Origin: Algihabitans sp965233705
GTDB taxonomy: Bacteria > Pseudomonadota > Alphaproteobacteria > Kiloniellales > DSM-21159
NCBI GenBank assembly: GCA_965233705.1
Contig: CBDDTF010000001.1
Location: 62,001 to 126,000, forward strand
Length of the DNA: 64,000 bases
Reading direction: 5' to 3'
Part shown: positions 50,225 to 58,037 of the stretch, in pieces
Position numbering within the stretch: the first letter of the stretch is position 1
Layout of the letters: every line of letters begins with the position of its first letter
Notes under the pieces: model-generated
The model's database searches: none
Seen by the model: the letters and a program-made list of their open reading frames with translations, nothing else
Told to the model about the DNA's origin: nothing
Program-made: the position numbers and the translations under genes

Positions 50225-50554
50225 CGACACCCTCCAGCTTTCGTGCGCGCCTGCCGTCGCGAGCGCGGCGGCACCTGCCCCGGTGCAATCGCCGGCGAAC
50301 CGCTTGCGCCGACCTCTCCCAAGAGATGTGTCGCGGCGGTCCGGAGGACAACACGCCGTCCGTCCGCCCTGCGGCTTCGAAAGAAAATCAAGAATTTATT
50401 GCAATATTCAAATATATTTCGCGATACAACTATAGGACGCCAACGGCCTCTTGCAAGAACGCGACGCACCGAATAAGAAATTCTTAACGCTGCCGAACGA
50501 TGTTCGGGCCGAAACAAAGTCCATCTAGGGTAAGGAGCGCGTCGCGTATCGGCC
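50225..50554. promoter_or_regulatory. divergent region with an AT-rich patch upstream of a GAF-PAS kinase
   Basis: The 330-bp gap separates the divergent reductase and kinase genes. From about 50383 to 50450 the composition drops sharply in G+C (AAAGAAAATCAAG, TTTATTGCAATATTC, AAATATATTTCGCG), which stands out in this genome. TTCAAA (from 50407) and TATAGG (from 50431) could be a weak -35/-10 pair for the kinase. I see no gene here. Confidence 0.4.
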
Positions 50555-52297
50555 ATGGCTGCATCTGCCGGACCAAGAAATCGACCCGCGCACCGCACCG
50601 CCCCCCCTCCGCCAAACCAGAGCCCCGAAGCCGTCCGGTCGCCAGCGTCGCAGGCGGAGGCGAACAGCGCGGACGACGGGAGCGCGGCGGCCGCGGAGCG
50701 ATCCCGCCTGGAACGCCTGCGGAGCTTCGAGGTTCTGGATACGGCACCGGAGGAGGCCTTCGACCGCATCACGCGGATCGCCGCCCATCTGCTGGACATG
50801 CCGATCGCGCTGGTCTCGCTGGTCGACGAGCGCCGCCAGTGGTTCAAGTCCCGGGTCGGGCTGCAGGTCGAGCAGACGCCGCGCGAGATCTCCTTCTGCA
50901 CCCACGCGATCCAGCGGGACGAGCCGCTGATCGTCGAGGATGCCCATGAAGCGGTGCTCTTCGCGGACAGCCCCCTGGTCTGCGGCTTTCCCCACATCCG
51001 CTTCTACGCCGGCGTCCCCCTGGATTGCGGCGACGGGCTGAAGGTCGGGACGCTGTGCGTGATCGATCACAAGCCGCGCAAGCTGAGCGCAGACCAGGTT
51101 CGCGCCCTTCAGGACCTGGCGGCCACGGCGAGCGACGCGCTGGAATCGCGGCTGGCGGCCAGGCGCGCCCGCGAAGCCGAGGCCCTGCTGCAGGACGCGG
51201 TCGAGGCGCTGCCGGACGGCTTCGTGGTGTTCGACGAGAACGACCGCCTGCTGCTGTCGAACCGCCGCTACCGGGAGATCTACGCGGCGAGCGACGCCGC
51301 GATCACACCCGGCCGCAGCTTCGAGGAAATCCTGCGCCACGGCCTGGCCATGGGCCAGTATCCCGCGGCCGCCGGCCGGGAGGAGGCCTGGCTGGCCGAG
51401 CGTCTCGCCGCCCATGCCGCCCCCGAAAGCTCCCTGGAGCAGGAGCTGCCCGGGGACCGTTGGCTGCGGATCGAGGAGCGGCGCACCCGCACCGGCGGCC
51501 TCGTCGGCTTCCGCATGGACATCACCGAACTGAAGCGCCAGCAGCGCAAGCTGGAAGCCCTGGCCGGCGACCTGGAGGTGCAGCTCGCCCGCGCCGAGCA
51601 GGCCAACCGCGCCAAGACCCAGTTCCTGGCCAGCGTCAGTCACGAGCTGCGCACGCCGCTCAACGCGGTGATCGGCTTCGCCGACATCTTCAAGGACGAG
51701 ATGTTCGGCCCCCTGGGCAACGCGAAGTACCGCGAGTTCGCCGGCGACATCCGCGCCAGCGCCGCGCATCTGCTGTCCCTGGTCAACGACATCCTCGACA
51801 TGGCCAAGCTGGCGGCCGGCAAGTTCGCCCTCTTCCCGGAGGAGCTGGACATGGCGGCGGCGCTGGAGGACATCACCAAGACGGCCACCCTCGAGGCCGA
51901 GCGCAAGGGACTGGCGCTGCGCATCGTCTGCGACCCCGAGGACCTGGTGGTGCGCGCCGACCCGCGGGCGCTGCGCCAGATCCTGTTCAACCTGACCGCC
52001 AATGCGACCAAGTTCACCGACCCGGGCGGGCGCATCACGGTCGCCGCCTACCCGGCCGACGACACGCAGGTGAAGCTGGAGATCACGGATACCGGACGCG
52101 GCATTCCCGCCGACCTGCTGCCCGAGCTCGGCCAGCCGTTCCAGCGCGTCGGCGACGTGATGACGTCGGACGCCGGCGGCAGCGGCCTCGGCCTGTCGAT
52201 CTGCAAGGGGCTGGCCGCGGCCATGGGCGGTGGGCTGAGCATCGCCAGCCGGCTCGGGGAAGGCACCACCGTCACGGTGACGCTGCCGCGGGGCTGA
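50555..52297 (+). CDS. GAF-PAS sensor histidine kinase
   Basis: 580 residues, soluble. A disordered Pro/Ala N-terminus (1-50) is followed by a GAF domain (about 55-195: RLRSFEVLDTAPEEAFDRIT, then IALVSLVDERRQWFKSRVGL and FYAGVPLDCGDGLKVGTLCV), PAS (about 205-325), HisKA (FLASVSHELRTPLNAVIGF) and HATPase_c (NLTANATKFT, DTGRGIP, GSGLGLSI). GAF domains of this LDTxPExxFDRIT type are common in alphaproteobacterial kinases. It has no response regulator beside it. Similar in layout to the kinase at 46817-48517; the two share HisKA/HATPase order but different sensor parts. Confidence 0.88.
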   Translation: MAASAGPRNRPAHRTAPPPPNQSPEAVRSPASQAEANSADDGSAAAAERSRLERLRSFEVLDTAPEEAFDRITRIAAHLLDMPIALVSLVDERRQWFKSRVGLQVEQTPREISFCTHAIQRDEPLIVEDAHEAVLFADSPLVCGFPHIRFYAGVPLDCGDGLKVGTLCVIDHKPRKLSADQVRALQDLAATASDALESRLAARRAREAEALLQDAVEALPDGFVVFDENDRLLLSNRRYREIYAASDAAITPGRSFEEILRHGLAMGQYPAAAGREEAWLAERLAAHAAPESSLEQELPGDRWLRIEERRTRTGGLVGFRMDITELKRQQRKLEALAGDLEVQLARAEQANRAKTQFLASVSHELRTPLNAVIGFADIFKDEMFGPLGNAKYREFAGDIRASAAHLLSLVNDILDMAKLAAGKFALFPEELDMAAALEDITKTATLEAERKGLALRIVCDPEDLVVRADPRALRQILFNLTANATKFTDPGGRITVAAYPADDTQVKLEITDTGRGIPADLLPELGQPFQRVGDVMTSDAGGSGLGLSICKGLAAAMGGGLSIASRLGEGTTVTVTLPRG

Positions 52298-52354
52298 CGC
52301 GGAGGTCGCCCCGGATTGCCGTCACCGGACCGGGGGTCGGCGGCCGCCTCCGGC

Positions 52355-52639
52355 TCAAAGCAGCTTCTTGGCCTTCAGCAGCGCCTCGACCGCTGCCAGG
52401 TAGTGCTGCCAGTAGGTGTCGCCGCGGTCCGGATCGCCGGCCGCCTGGGCGCGCCGGATGGCGGCCCCCAGGGCCTCGGCCTGCTCGGCCCGGGTGAAGA
52501 CGCCGCGCGCGATCAACTGGTCGACCAGGGCATGCAGGCGGGCCTGCCAGGGAGCCTCGAAGGCGCGGCCGCTGTCGGCCGCCAGCGGCGCCAGCAGAGG
52601 ATCGCGCAGAGGATCGCGCAGAGGATCGCCGCGGCTCAC
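52355..52639 (-). CDS. nitrile hydratase accessory protein (activator)
   Basis: 94 residues with the family motifs RAFEAPWQARLHALVDQLIA and QAAGDPDRGDTYWQHYLAAV. Such small proteins help insert the metal into nitrile hydratase. I place the start at GTG 52639, which overlaps the beta-subunit stop (GTGA), so translation is coupled. Near the start a 12-bp DNA repeat encodes DPLRDPLRDPLL. The long open frame upstream belongs to another reading of the beta gene and is not this protein. It is the last gene of the nitrile hydratase operon, converging on the kinase. Confidence 0.82.
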   Translation of the reverse strand: MSRGDPLRDPLRDPLLAPLAADSGRAFEAPWQARLHALVDQLIARGVFTRAEQAEALGAAIRRAQAAGDPDRGDTYWQHYLAAVEALLKAKKLL

Positions 52640-53310
52640 GATGCGGCCTCCAGATAGGGCTCCCAGCAGTCCACCCGCACCTCGCCGCCCTGCGCCTCGG
52701 CGCCCCAGAGGTCGGCGGCCGCGAAGGCCACGGTGTAGAGATGCTCCGGCGCCTCGCCCCGGCCGTGCGCGTGGGCGTCGGGGAAGACATGCGCGCCGTG
52801 ATGCAGCACGACTCGGCCGGGCCGGCCGCGCACATAGCGCGGCAGCCGCGTATGGCCGGCCGGCGCCATGACCTTGGCGACCACGCGCGCGCCCAGGGCA
52901 AAACGCGGTCGGCGCGCGCTCGGCCGCGCGCTGGGCCCGCCCTTGGCCAGCACGCCGCGCACCTGCTCCGACCGCAAAACCCGCACCGGCCCGGCCGCCG
53001 GCGCCAACGCCCGGCCGCTTTCGATCTCGGCACGGCTGCACAGGCCGGTCTCCACCAGCAGGGTTTCCAGGCCGTGCAGCCAGATCTCGTAATAGCTCTT
53101 GGCCAGATAGTCGCCCGGCGCCTGGTTTTCCCGGGCGTGGCGGGACATGTCGAGGTTCCAGCGGCCGCTGGCGCCCATCGCCAGGGTCAGCCCGAAGACG
53201 CGGCGCTCCCAGGCCTGCTTGAACAGCGGCGCGCGGCCGCCGCCCGCCGTCTCCTCCGGCGCGACCGGGCCGAAGCCCTGCACGCCGCCCAGATCGTGCG
53301 CCCCGTTCAT
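52636..53310 (-). CDS. nthB: nitrile hydratase subunit beta
   Basis: 224 residues, beginning NGAHDLGGVQGFGPVAPEE, the unmistakable beta-subunit start, and containing SYYEIWLHGLETLLVE and TRLPRYVRGRPGRVVLHHGA, HVFPDAHAHGRGE, YTVAFAAADLWG. With alpha it hydrates nitriles to amides in the cytoplasm. The start ATG 53310 overlaps the alpha-subunit stop by four bases (ATGA), giving translational coupling. The stop overlaps the accessory gene start. Confidence 0.93.
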   Translation of the reverse strand: MNGAHDLGGVQGFGPVAPEETAGGGRAPLFKQAWERRVFGLTLAMGASGRWNLDMSRHARENQAPGDYLAKSYYEIWLHGLETLLVETGLCSRAEIESGRALAPAAGPVRVLRSEQVRGVLAKGGPSARPSARRPRFALGARVVAKVMAPAGHTRLPRYVRGRPGRVVLHHGAHVFPDAHAHGRGEAPEHLYTVAFAAADLWGAEAQGGEVRVDCWEPYLEAAS

Positions 53311-54056
53311 GCCGCGACCTCGCGCGGCGGCGTCGCCAGCGCGGTGCCGATCATGGCATCGCGCGAGACCAGCTCGGCCAGGCGCGCCGCGCTCCAGCCC
53401 TCGGTCCCGGCCGGCCGTTCGGGGATCACCAGGTAGCGGATCTCGGCCGTGGAGTCCCACACCCGGATCTCCGTGTCGGGCGGCAGCTCGACCCCGAACT
53501 CCGCCAGGACGCCGCGCGGGTCGAGCACGGCGCGCGAGCGGTAGGCGGCCGACTTGTACCAGGTCGGCGGCACGCCGAGCACCGGCCAGGGATAGCAGGA
53601 GCAGAGCGTGCAGACGACCAGGTTGTGCACCCGCGTGCCGTCGGGCTGGCGGCCGTTCTCCACCGCCACCATGTGCTCGCCCTGGCGTCCGCCGAAGCCC
53701 AGCTCGGCGATCGCCGCCGTGGCATCGGCCAAAAGACGGTGGCGGTAGTCCGGGTCGCTCCAGGCCTTGGCGACCACCTGGGCGCCGTTGCGCGGCCCGA
53801 TCTCCGTCTCGTAGGTCTCGATCAGGGCGTCGACCGCCGCCGGGTCGACATAGCCCTTCTCGACCAGCAGCGCCTCCAGCGCCTGCACCCGCTTGGTCAA
53901 GGGGTCCGGGCCGGCCGCGTGATCGTGCGCATGCCGGGACTCGTGAGGCTGCGCGGGGTCATGGGGTTGCGCGCGGTCAGGGGGGTGCGCGCGGTCAGGG
54001 GGCTGCGCCGACTCCCGCGGGCGGGCCCGCTCGGCTCCGGGGTCCTCGACGGCCAT
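53307..54056 (-). CDS. nthA: nitrile hydratase subunit alpha, cobalt type
   Basis: 249 residues. The metal site VVCTLCSCYPWPVLGVPPTW has the CTLCSC sequence (Thr in place of Ser), which marks the Co(III) enzyme. The core begins near residue 50 (LTKRVQALEALLVEKGYVD). Before it is a 45-residue extension rich in Pro, His, Asp and Arg (AHPPDRAQPHDPAQPHESR, HAHDH), encoded by a 15-to-16-bp GC-rich repeat; it is longer and more His-rich than in other alphas and may hold metal. Lead gene of the three-gene operon; the amidase needed for further breakdown is not adjacent. Confidence 0.93.
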   Translation of the reverse strand: MAVEDPGAERARPRESAQPPDRAHPPDRAQPHDPAQPHESRHAHDHAAGPDPLTKRVQALEALLVEKGYVDPAAVDALIETYETEIGPRNGAQVVAKAWSDPDYRHRLLADATAAIAELGFGGRQGEHMVAVENGRQPDGTRVHNLVVCTLCSCYPWPVLGVPPTWYKSAAYRSRAVLDPRGVLAEFGVELPPDTEIRVWDSTAEIRYLVIPERPAGTEGWSAARLAELVSRDAMIGTALATPPREVAA

Positions 54057-54195
54057 GGACGCGACCTCCCTGCTGGTCTATCTCGCGGGAAGTGTGCGGG
54101 CGACGGCGCCGCTCCATCAAGGGGCAAATTTGGCGTAACTTCACTGTTTAAATATTTCGATTGACGCAGGGGCATCGTAGAACCATAGTGTTCGG

Positions 54196-54255
54196 ACAGC
54201 GCCGCTTTGAGGCTCAGCTTGCGGGGCGCTATACAAGTACCAGCTAAAGCGAGTG
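54196..54255 (+). promoter_or_regulatory. candidate SAM-II-type riboswitch upstream of ssuA-like gene
   Basis: AGCGCC (54198-54203) pairs with GGCGCT (54225-54230), enclosing CTTTGAGG and GCTTGCG as in the SAM-II P1 hairpin loop; after the 3' arm come ACAAG and CAGCTAAAGC (54233-54250), close to the conserved 3' AGCTAAA segment of SAM-II. A terminator follows at once (54262-54294) and the downstream genes fit sulfur metabolism. I could not compute the pseudoknot, so this is recognition by pattern only. SAM-II elements are known mainly in alphaproteobacteria upstream of methionine genes. Confidence 0.55.
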
Positions 54256-54261
54256 GGACAG

Positions 54262-54294
54262 GTCCCGCCGCTGACGCCGCGCCGGGGCTTTTTT
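54262..54294 (+). terminator. intrinsic terminator in the leader of the ssuA-like operon
   Basis: GTCCCGCCGC (54262-54271), loop TGACGCC and GCGCCGGGGC (54279-54288) form a nine-pair stem with one mismatch, followed by six T (54289-54294). Its position 108 bp upstream of the coding region and right after the SAM-II-like segment, plus an upstream GTGGGAC that could compete for GTCCC, indicates transcription attenuation. Confidence 0.72.
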
Positions 54295-54401
54295 CGTGCC
54301 CGCCGGAGCGGCCTCAAGCGGTTCTCCCCTTCCCGATCTCTCGCGGAGCCTCGTGTCGAAACGGGCCTCCGCGGAGGCCGTAGCGAAGCGAGGAGAAGCA
54401 C

Positions 54402-55424
54402 ATGTTGACCCGACGTCACCTTCTGTCCCTGGCGGCCGCTGCCGCGACCGCCACCGGCCTGCTCGCCACCGCGCTCGCCGGCGCCGGGCCGGCCGCCGCC
54501 GAGCAGGCGCCCGCGCGCATCGGCATCGACTGGGCCTATTACAACCCCGTCGCCATCCTGCTGAAGAACAAGGGCTGGCTGGAAGAGGAGTTCGCCGCGG
54601 ACGGCACCGAGATCCGCTGGGTGCTCTCGCTCGGCTCCAACAAGGCGCTGGAGTTCCTGCGCGGCGGCTCGCTCGACTTCGGCTCGACCGCCGGCGGCGC
54701 CTCGGTCGTCGGCCGCGCCAGCGGCCTGCCGATCAAGGCGATCTACGCCTACTCCAAGCCGGAGTGGACGGCGCTGGTCACCCGCCAGGACAGTGAGATC
54801 CGCAGCGTGGCCGACCTGAAGGGCAAGTCCGTGGCGGTCACCCGCGGCACCGACCCGCACATCTTCCTGCTGCGTGCCCTGGCCGGCGCCGGGCTCGCCG
54901 AGGCCGACATCGAGCCGGTGCTGCTGCAGCATCCCGACGGCTACCGGGCGCTGGAGCGCGGCCAGGTCGACGCCTGGGCCGGACTGGACCCGCACATGGC
55001 CAAGGCCGAGCTGGAGTCCGGCGCGCGGCTGTTCTTCCGCGACGCCGACCTCAACACCTACGGCATCCTCAACGTGCGCGAGGCCTTCGCCGCCGAGCAC
55101 CCGGAGACCGTGGCCCGCGTGCTGCGCGTCTACGAGAAGGCGCGCCGCTACGCCCTGGAGCATCCCGAGGAGCTGCAGGCCGGACTGGTCGCGGCGGCCA
55201 AGATCGACCCGGCCGTGGCGGCCCGCCAGCTCGAGGCGCGCACCGACATCACCAACCCCGCGATCGGCCAGGCGCACCGCGAGACCTTCGTGGCGACCGG
55301 CCGGGTGCTGCAGGACATCGGCGTGATCGCCGGCGACGTCGAGATTGAGGCGGTGGTCGACGCGCTGATCGACGGCAGCTTCCTCGCCCGCCAGGCCGCC
55401 GACGCGGGCAAGGCCGCCGACTAG
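54402..55424 (+). CDS. sulfonate/taurine/nitrate-type ABC transporter substrate-binding protein
   Basis: 340 residues. A Sec or Tat leader (LTRRHLLSLAAAAATATGL, AAA-EQ) is followed by an SsuA/TauA-type domain: RIGIDWAYYNPVAILLKNKG, GSNKALEFLRGGSLDFGSTA, LKGKSVAVTRGTDPHIFLL, HPDGYRALERGQVDAWAGLD. It should bind an organic sulfur or similar anion in the periplasm. The SAM-II-like leader argues for a sulfur compound, possibly a methionine precursor. ATG 54402 has GAGGAG seven bases ahead. First gene of ssuA-ssuC-ssuB-osmC order. Confidence 0.85.
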   Translation: MLTRRHLLSLAAAAATATGLLATALAGAGPAAAEQAPARIGIDWAYYNPVAILLKNKGWLEEEFAADGTEIRWVLSLGSNKALEFLRGGSLDFGSTAGGASVVGRASGLPIKAIYAYSKPEWTALVTRQDSEIRSVADLKGKSVAVTRGTDPHIFLLRALAGAGLAEADIEPVLLQHPDGYRALERGQVDAWAGLDPHMAKAELESGARLFFRDADLNTYGILNVREAFAAEHPETVARVLRVYEKARRYALEHPEELQAGLVAAAKIDPAVAARQLEARTDITNPAIGQAHRETFVATGRVLQDIGVIAGDVEIEAVVDALIDGSFLARQAADAGKAAD

Positions 55425-55435
55425 GCCGCGCGGCG

Positions 55436-56284
55436 ATGCTGATCGAGAGCACCGAGCGCCGGGCCCTGCCCGGCTGGCGGGGGACGGCGGCGAAAGCCGC
55501 CGTCTTCTCCGCCCTTCGCCTGAAGGGGCTGCTGCTTCCCTTCGTCCTGCTGCTGGTCTGGGAGGGTTTGGCCCGGGCCGAGGCGATCCCCGCCTACCTG
55601 CTGCCGGCGCCCAGCGCGGTCTTCGCCGAGCTGGCCGCGCTCTGGCGGTCCGGCGACCTGCTGGCGCACATCCTGGTCACCGTCTGGCGCGTCGCCCTGG
55701 GCTTCGCCGTCGGCGCCGCCGCCGCCACCCTGCTGGGCGCGCTGACCGGCGGCTCGCGGCTGCTGCGCGAGCTGCTCGACCCGACCATCCAGGCACTCAA
55801 GGCCGTGCCGTCGCTCGCCTGGGTGCCGCTGTTCATCCTCTGGTTCGGCATCTTCGAGACCTCGAAGGTGCTGCTGATCGCCGTCGGAGTCTTCTTCCCG
55901 ATCTACCTCAACCTGATGACCGGCATCCTCGGCACCGACCGCAAGCTGGTCGAGGTGGCCAGGGTCTGCGGCCTGTCGCGGCTGGACCTGGTCCGCCGCA
56001 TCCTGGTCCCCGCCACCCTGCCCAGCTACCTGACCGGCCTGCGTTCCGGCCTCGCGCTGGGCTGGATGTTCGTGATCGCCGCCGAGCTGATGGGCGCCAG
56101 CAAGGGGCTCGGCTTCCTGATGATCGACGGGCAGATGACCGGGCGCCCCGCGATCATCATCGGCGCCCTGATCCTCTTCGCTCTGGCCGGCAAGGCCTCC
56201 GACGCCCTGATCGAGGCGGCGTCCCGGCGACTGCTGGCCTGGCAGGACGGCTACGGCGAGAGCCAGGAGGGCGGCCATGCTTGA
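55436..56284 (+). CDS. sulfonate/taurine-type ABC transporter permease
   Basis: 282 residues with about six membrane helices. Motifs are LLLPFVLLLVWEGLARAEAI, YLLPAPSAVFAELAAL, LLDPTIQALKAVPSLAWVPL and the EAA-type loop VEVARVCGLSRLDLVRRILV, all typical of SsuC/TauC. The gene follows the binding protein by 11 bp and overlaps the ATPase by eight bases. Confidence 0.88.
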   Translation: MLIESTERRALPGWRGTAAKAAVFSALRLKGLLLPFVLLLVWEGLARAEAIPAYLLPAPSAVFAELAALWRSGDLLAHILVTVWRVALGFAVGAAAATLLGALTGGSRLLRELLDPTIQALKAVPSLAWVPLFILWFGIFETSKVLLIAVGVFFPIYLNLMTGILGTDRKLVEVARVCGLSRLDLVRRILVPATLPSYLTGLRSGLALGWMFVIAAELMGASKGLGFLMIDGQMTGRPAIIIGALILFALAGKASDALIEAASRRLLAWQDGYGESQEGGHA

Positions 56285-57014
56285 CATCACCGATCTGGGC
56301 AAGCGCTTCGACGGCGCGGCCGGCGTCGCCCACCAGGCGCTGGACGGCGTCACGCTGAGCGTCGGTCAGCACGAGATCGTCTCGCTGGTCGGCACCTCCG
56401 GCTCCGGCAAGTCGACCCTGCTGCGGCTGGTGTCCGGGCTCGACACTCCGACCTGCGGACGGATCGCGCTCGACGGACGCGACGTCGTCGGGCCGACCCC
56501 GGAGGTCGGCATGGTGTTTCAGGAGCCGCGGCTGATGCCCTGGCTGAGCGTGCGCGAGAACGTGCGCCTGGCGCTGCTCGACCTGCCCGAGGCCGAGCAG
56601 GAGGCCCGCATCGCCGCGGCGCTCGAGGAGGTCGGGCTGACCCGCTTCATCGACGCCTACCCGCGCCAGCTCTCCGGCGGCATGGCCCAGCGCACCGCCA
56701 TCGCCCGCGCCCTGGTGCGTCGGCCCAGCTTCCTGCTGCTGGACGAGCCCTTCAGCGCGCTCGACTCCTTCACCCGCCAGAAGCTGCAGCGGCACCTGCT
56801 CGCGCTCTGGGAGCGCGCGCGCTTCACCCTGGTCTTCGTCACCCACGACGTGCTGGAGGCCGTCACCCTGTCCGACCGCATCCTGGTGATGCGCGGCCAT
56901 CCCGGGCGCATCCACCGCGAGGTCCGCGTCGACCTGCCCCGCCCCCGCCCGCGCACCGCGCCGCAGGTGCGCGCCCTGGAGGAGGAGATCGTCGCCGCCC
57001 TCGACCTGTCCTGA
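56277..57014 (+). CDS. sulfonate/taurine-type ABC transporter ATP-binding protein
   Basis: 245 residues, SsuB/TauB type. Walker A GTSGSGKSTLLRLVSGL, Q-loop GMVFQEPRLMPWLSVRENV, signature LSGGMAQRTAIARALV, Walker B FLLLDEPFSALDSFTR and switch LVFVTHDVLEAVTLSDR are intact. It powers the preceding permease. The ATG overlaps the permease stop by eight bases. Confidence 0.92.
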   Translation: MLDITDLGKRFDGAAGVAHQALDGVTLSVGQHEIVSLVGTSGSGKSTLLRLVSGLDTPTCGRIALDGRDVVGPTPEVGMVFQEPRLMPWLSVRENVRLALLDLPEAEQEARIAAALEEVGLTRFIDAYPRQLSGGMAQRTAIARALVRRPSFLLLDEPFSALDSFTRQKLQRHLLALWERARFTLVFVTHDVLEAVTLSDRILVMRGHPGRIHREVRVDLPRPRPRTAPQVRALEEEIVAALDLS

Positions 57015-57058
57015 CCGACCCGCTTCCATCGACCGCCCCGTTGCAAAGGAGATCCGAC

Positions 57059-57592
57059 ATGGCCGGCCCGACCACCGCCGAAGAGCTCAAGGCGCTGCAG
57101 GCGCCGCTGAAATCCAAGTACCGCGAGGCCGCCGACGCGGCCCTGGTCACCTTCCGCGCCGAGGGCCGGCTCGACGCGGGGGTCGCCTGCAGGGTCGACA
57201 CCGGCCGCGCGCTGGTCGAGGCCGGGCTGCATCCGGCGGCCGGCGGGGCGGGCGACCAGGCCTGCTCAGGCGACATGCTGCTGGAGGCGCTGGCCGCCTG
57301 CAGCGGCGTCACCCTGCGCGCGGTGGCCACGGCGATCGGCTTCGACCTGCGCGACGGCAAGGTGATCGTCGAGGGCGACCTGGATTTCCGCGGCACCCTG
57401 GGCGTCGACAAGGCGGCGCCGGTCGGCTTCCGCGACCTGCGCCTGACCTTCGAGCTGGACACCGACGAGCCCCAGGAGCGGATCGACCAGCTTCTCACGC
57501 TGACCGAACGCTTCTGCGTGGTGCTCCAGACCATCGCCCAGCCGCCGCGGATCGCCACCAGGCTCGCCCCGCGCCAGGCCCCGGCAGCCTGA
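57059..57592 (+). CDS. OsmC family protein
   Basis: 177 residues. The OsmC fold shows in SGDMLLEALAACSGVTLRAV (one Cys of the usual pair), the central helix, and LLTLTERFCVVLQTI with the second Cys. Cys pairs in OsmC reduce organic peroxides; others are of unknown function. The start is ATG 57059 with a perfect AAAGGAGA seven bases before it; an earlier TTG at 57041 is rejected. It is the fourth gene of the SAM-II-led unit and may protect or process the imported sulfur compound. The last codons lie within a 16-bp tandem repeat. Confidence 0.85.
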   Translation: MAGPTTAEELKALQAPLKSKYREAADAALVTFRAEGRLDAGVACRVDTGRALVEAGLHPAAGGAGDQACSGDMLLEALAACSGVTLRAVATAIGFDLRDGKVIVEGDLDFRGTLGVDKAAPVGFRDLRLTFELDTDEPQERIDQLLTLTERFCVVLQTIAQPPRIATRLAPRQAPAA

Positions 57593-57677
57593 GACCTCGG
57601 CAGCCTGAGACCTCGGCGGCCTGAGGCCCCGGCGACCTGAGGCCCCGGCGGCCTGAGGCCCCGGCGACCCAGGGCCG
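57582..57677. repeat. 16-bp tandem repeat, six units, running out of the osmC gene
   Basis: Units read CGGCAGCCTGAGACCT (57582, 57598), then CGGCGGCCTGAGGCCC and CGGCGACCTGAGGCCC alternating (57614, 57630, 57646), with a diverged sixth to 57677. The first unit carries the osmC stop codon (TGA at 57590-57592), so a change in unit number would not alter the protein. Alternating A/G at position 5 suggests two-unit duplications. Confidence 0.85.
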
Positions 57678-57725
57678 GGCGGGCCGGCAGCCACCCCGCA
57701 TGCAGGATTTCCCGCCCGGCTTTCT
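57674..57725 (+). terminator. possible terminator after the ssuABC-osmC unit
   Basis: GCCGGGCGGG (57674-57683) and CCCGCCCGGC (57711-57720) are perfect 10-bp arms with a long 27-base loop, followed by TTTCT. The loop length makes it weaker than the other terminators. The rest of the 445-bp gap to 58038 is less GC-rich around 57730-57810 (TTTTGATCGAAATCCCTTTACC) and presumably holds the tyrosinase promoter. Confidence 0.45.
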
Positions 57726-58037
57726 GCAACTTTTGATCGAAATCCCTTTACCTTGAAGCGAACCTTCCGCTACCCTCAATTCGCCTTGGGGTTTTACAGA
57801 TTTGTCACGGTTGAAGCCCCGGCATCGCCAGTAGGGTAACTCTGCGGGGGGCAAAGCTTTGGCGCGCGAACGATCGGCCGACGGTCGCGGGGGCGGCCCT
57901 TCGGCGATCTTCGCCTGTCCGTCGGCGCCCCCCCCGCCTAAGGTGATTGGAGCGGGCGCGGCCGAGCGGCCGCGCGCAGGCCGGCCAGGCGATCCGGCCT
58001 CGGCTCCGAAACGCGAACGCATCGGGGGGAAGCAATC

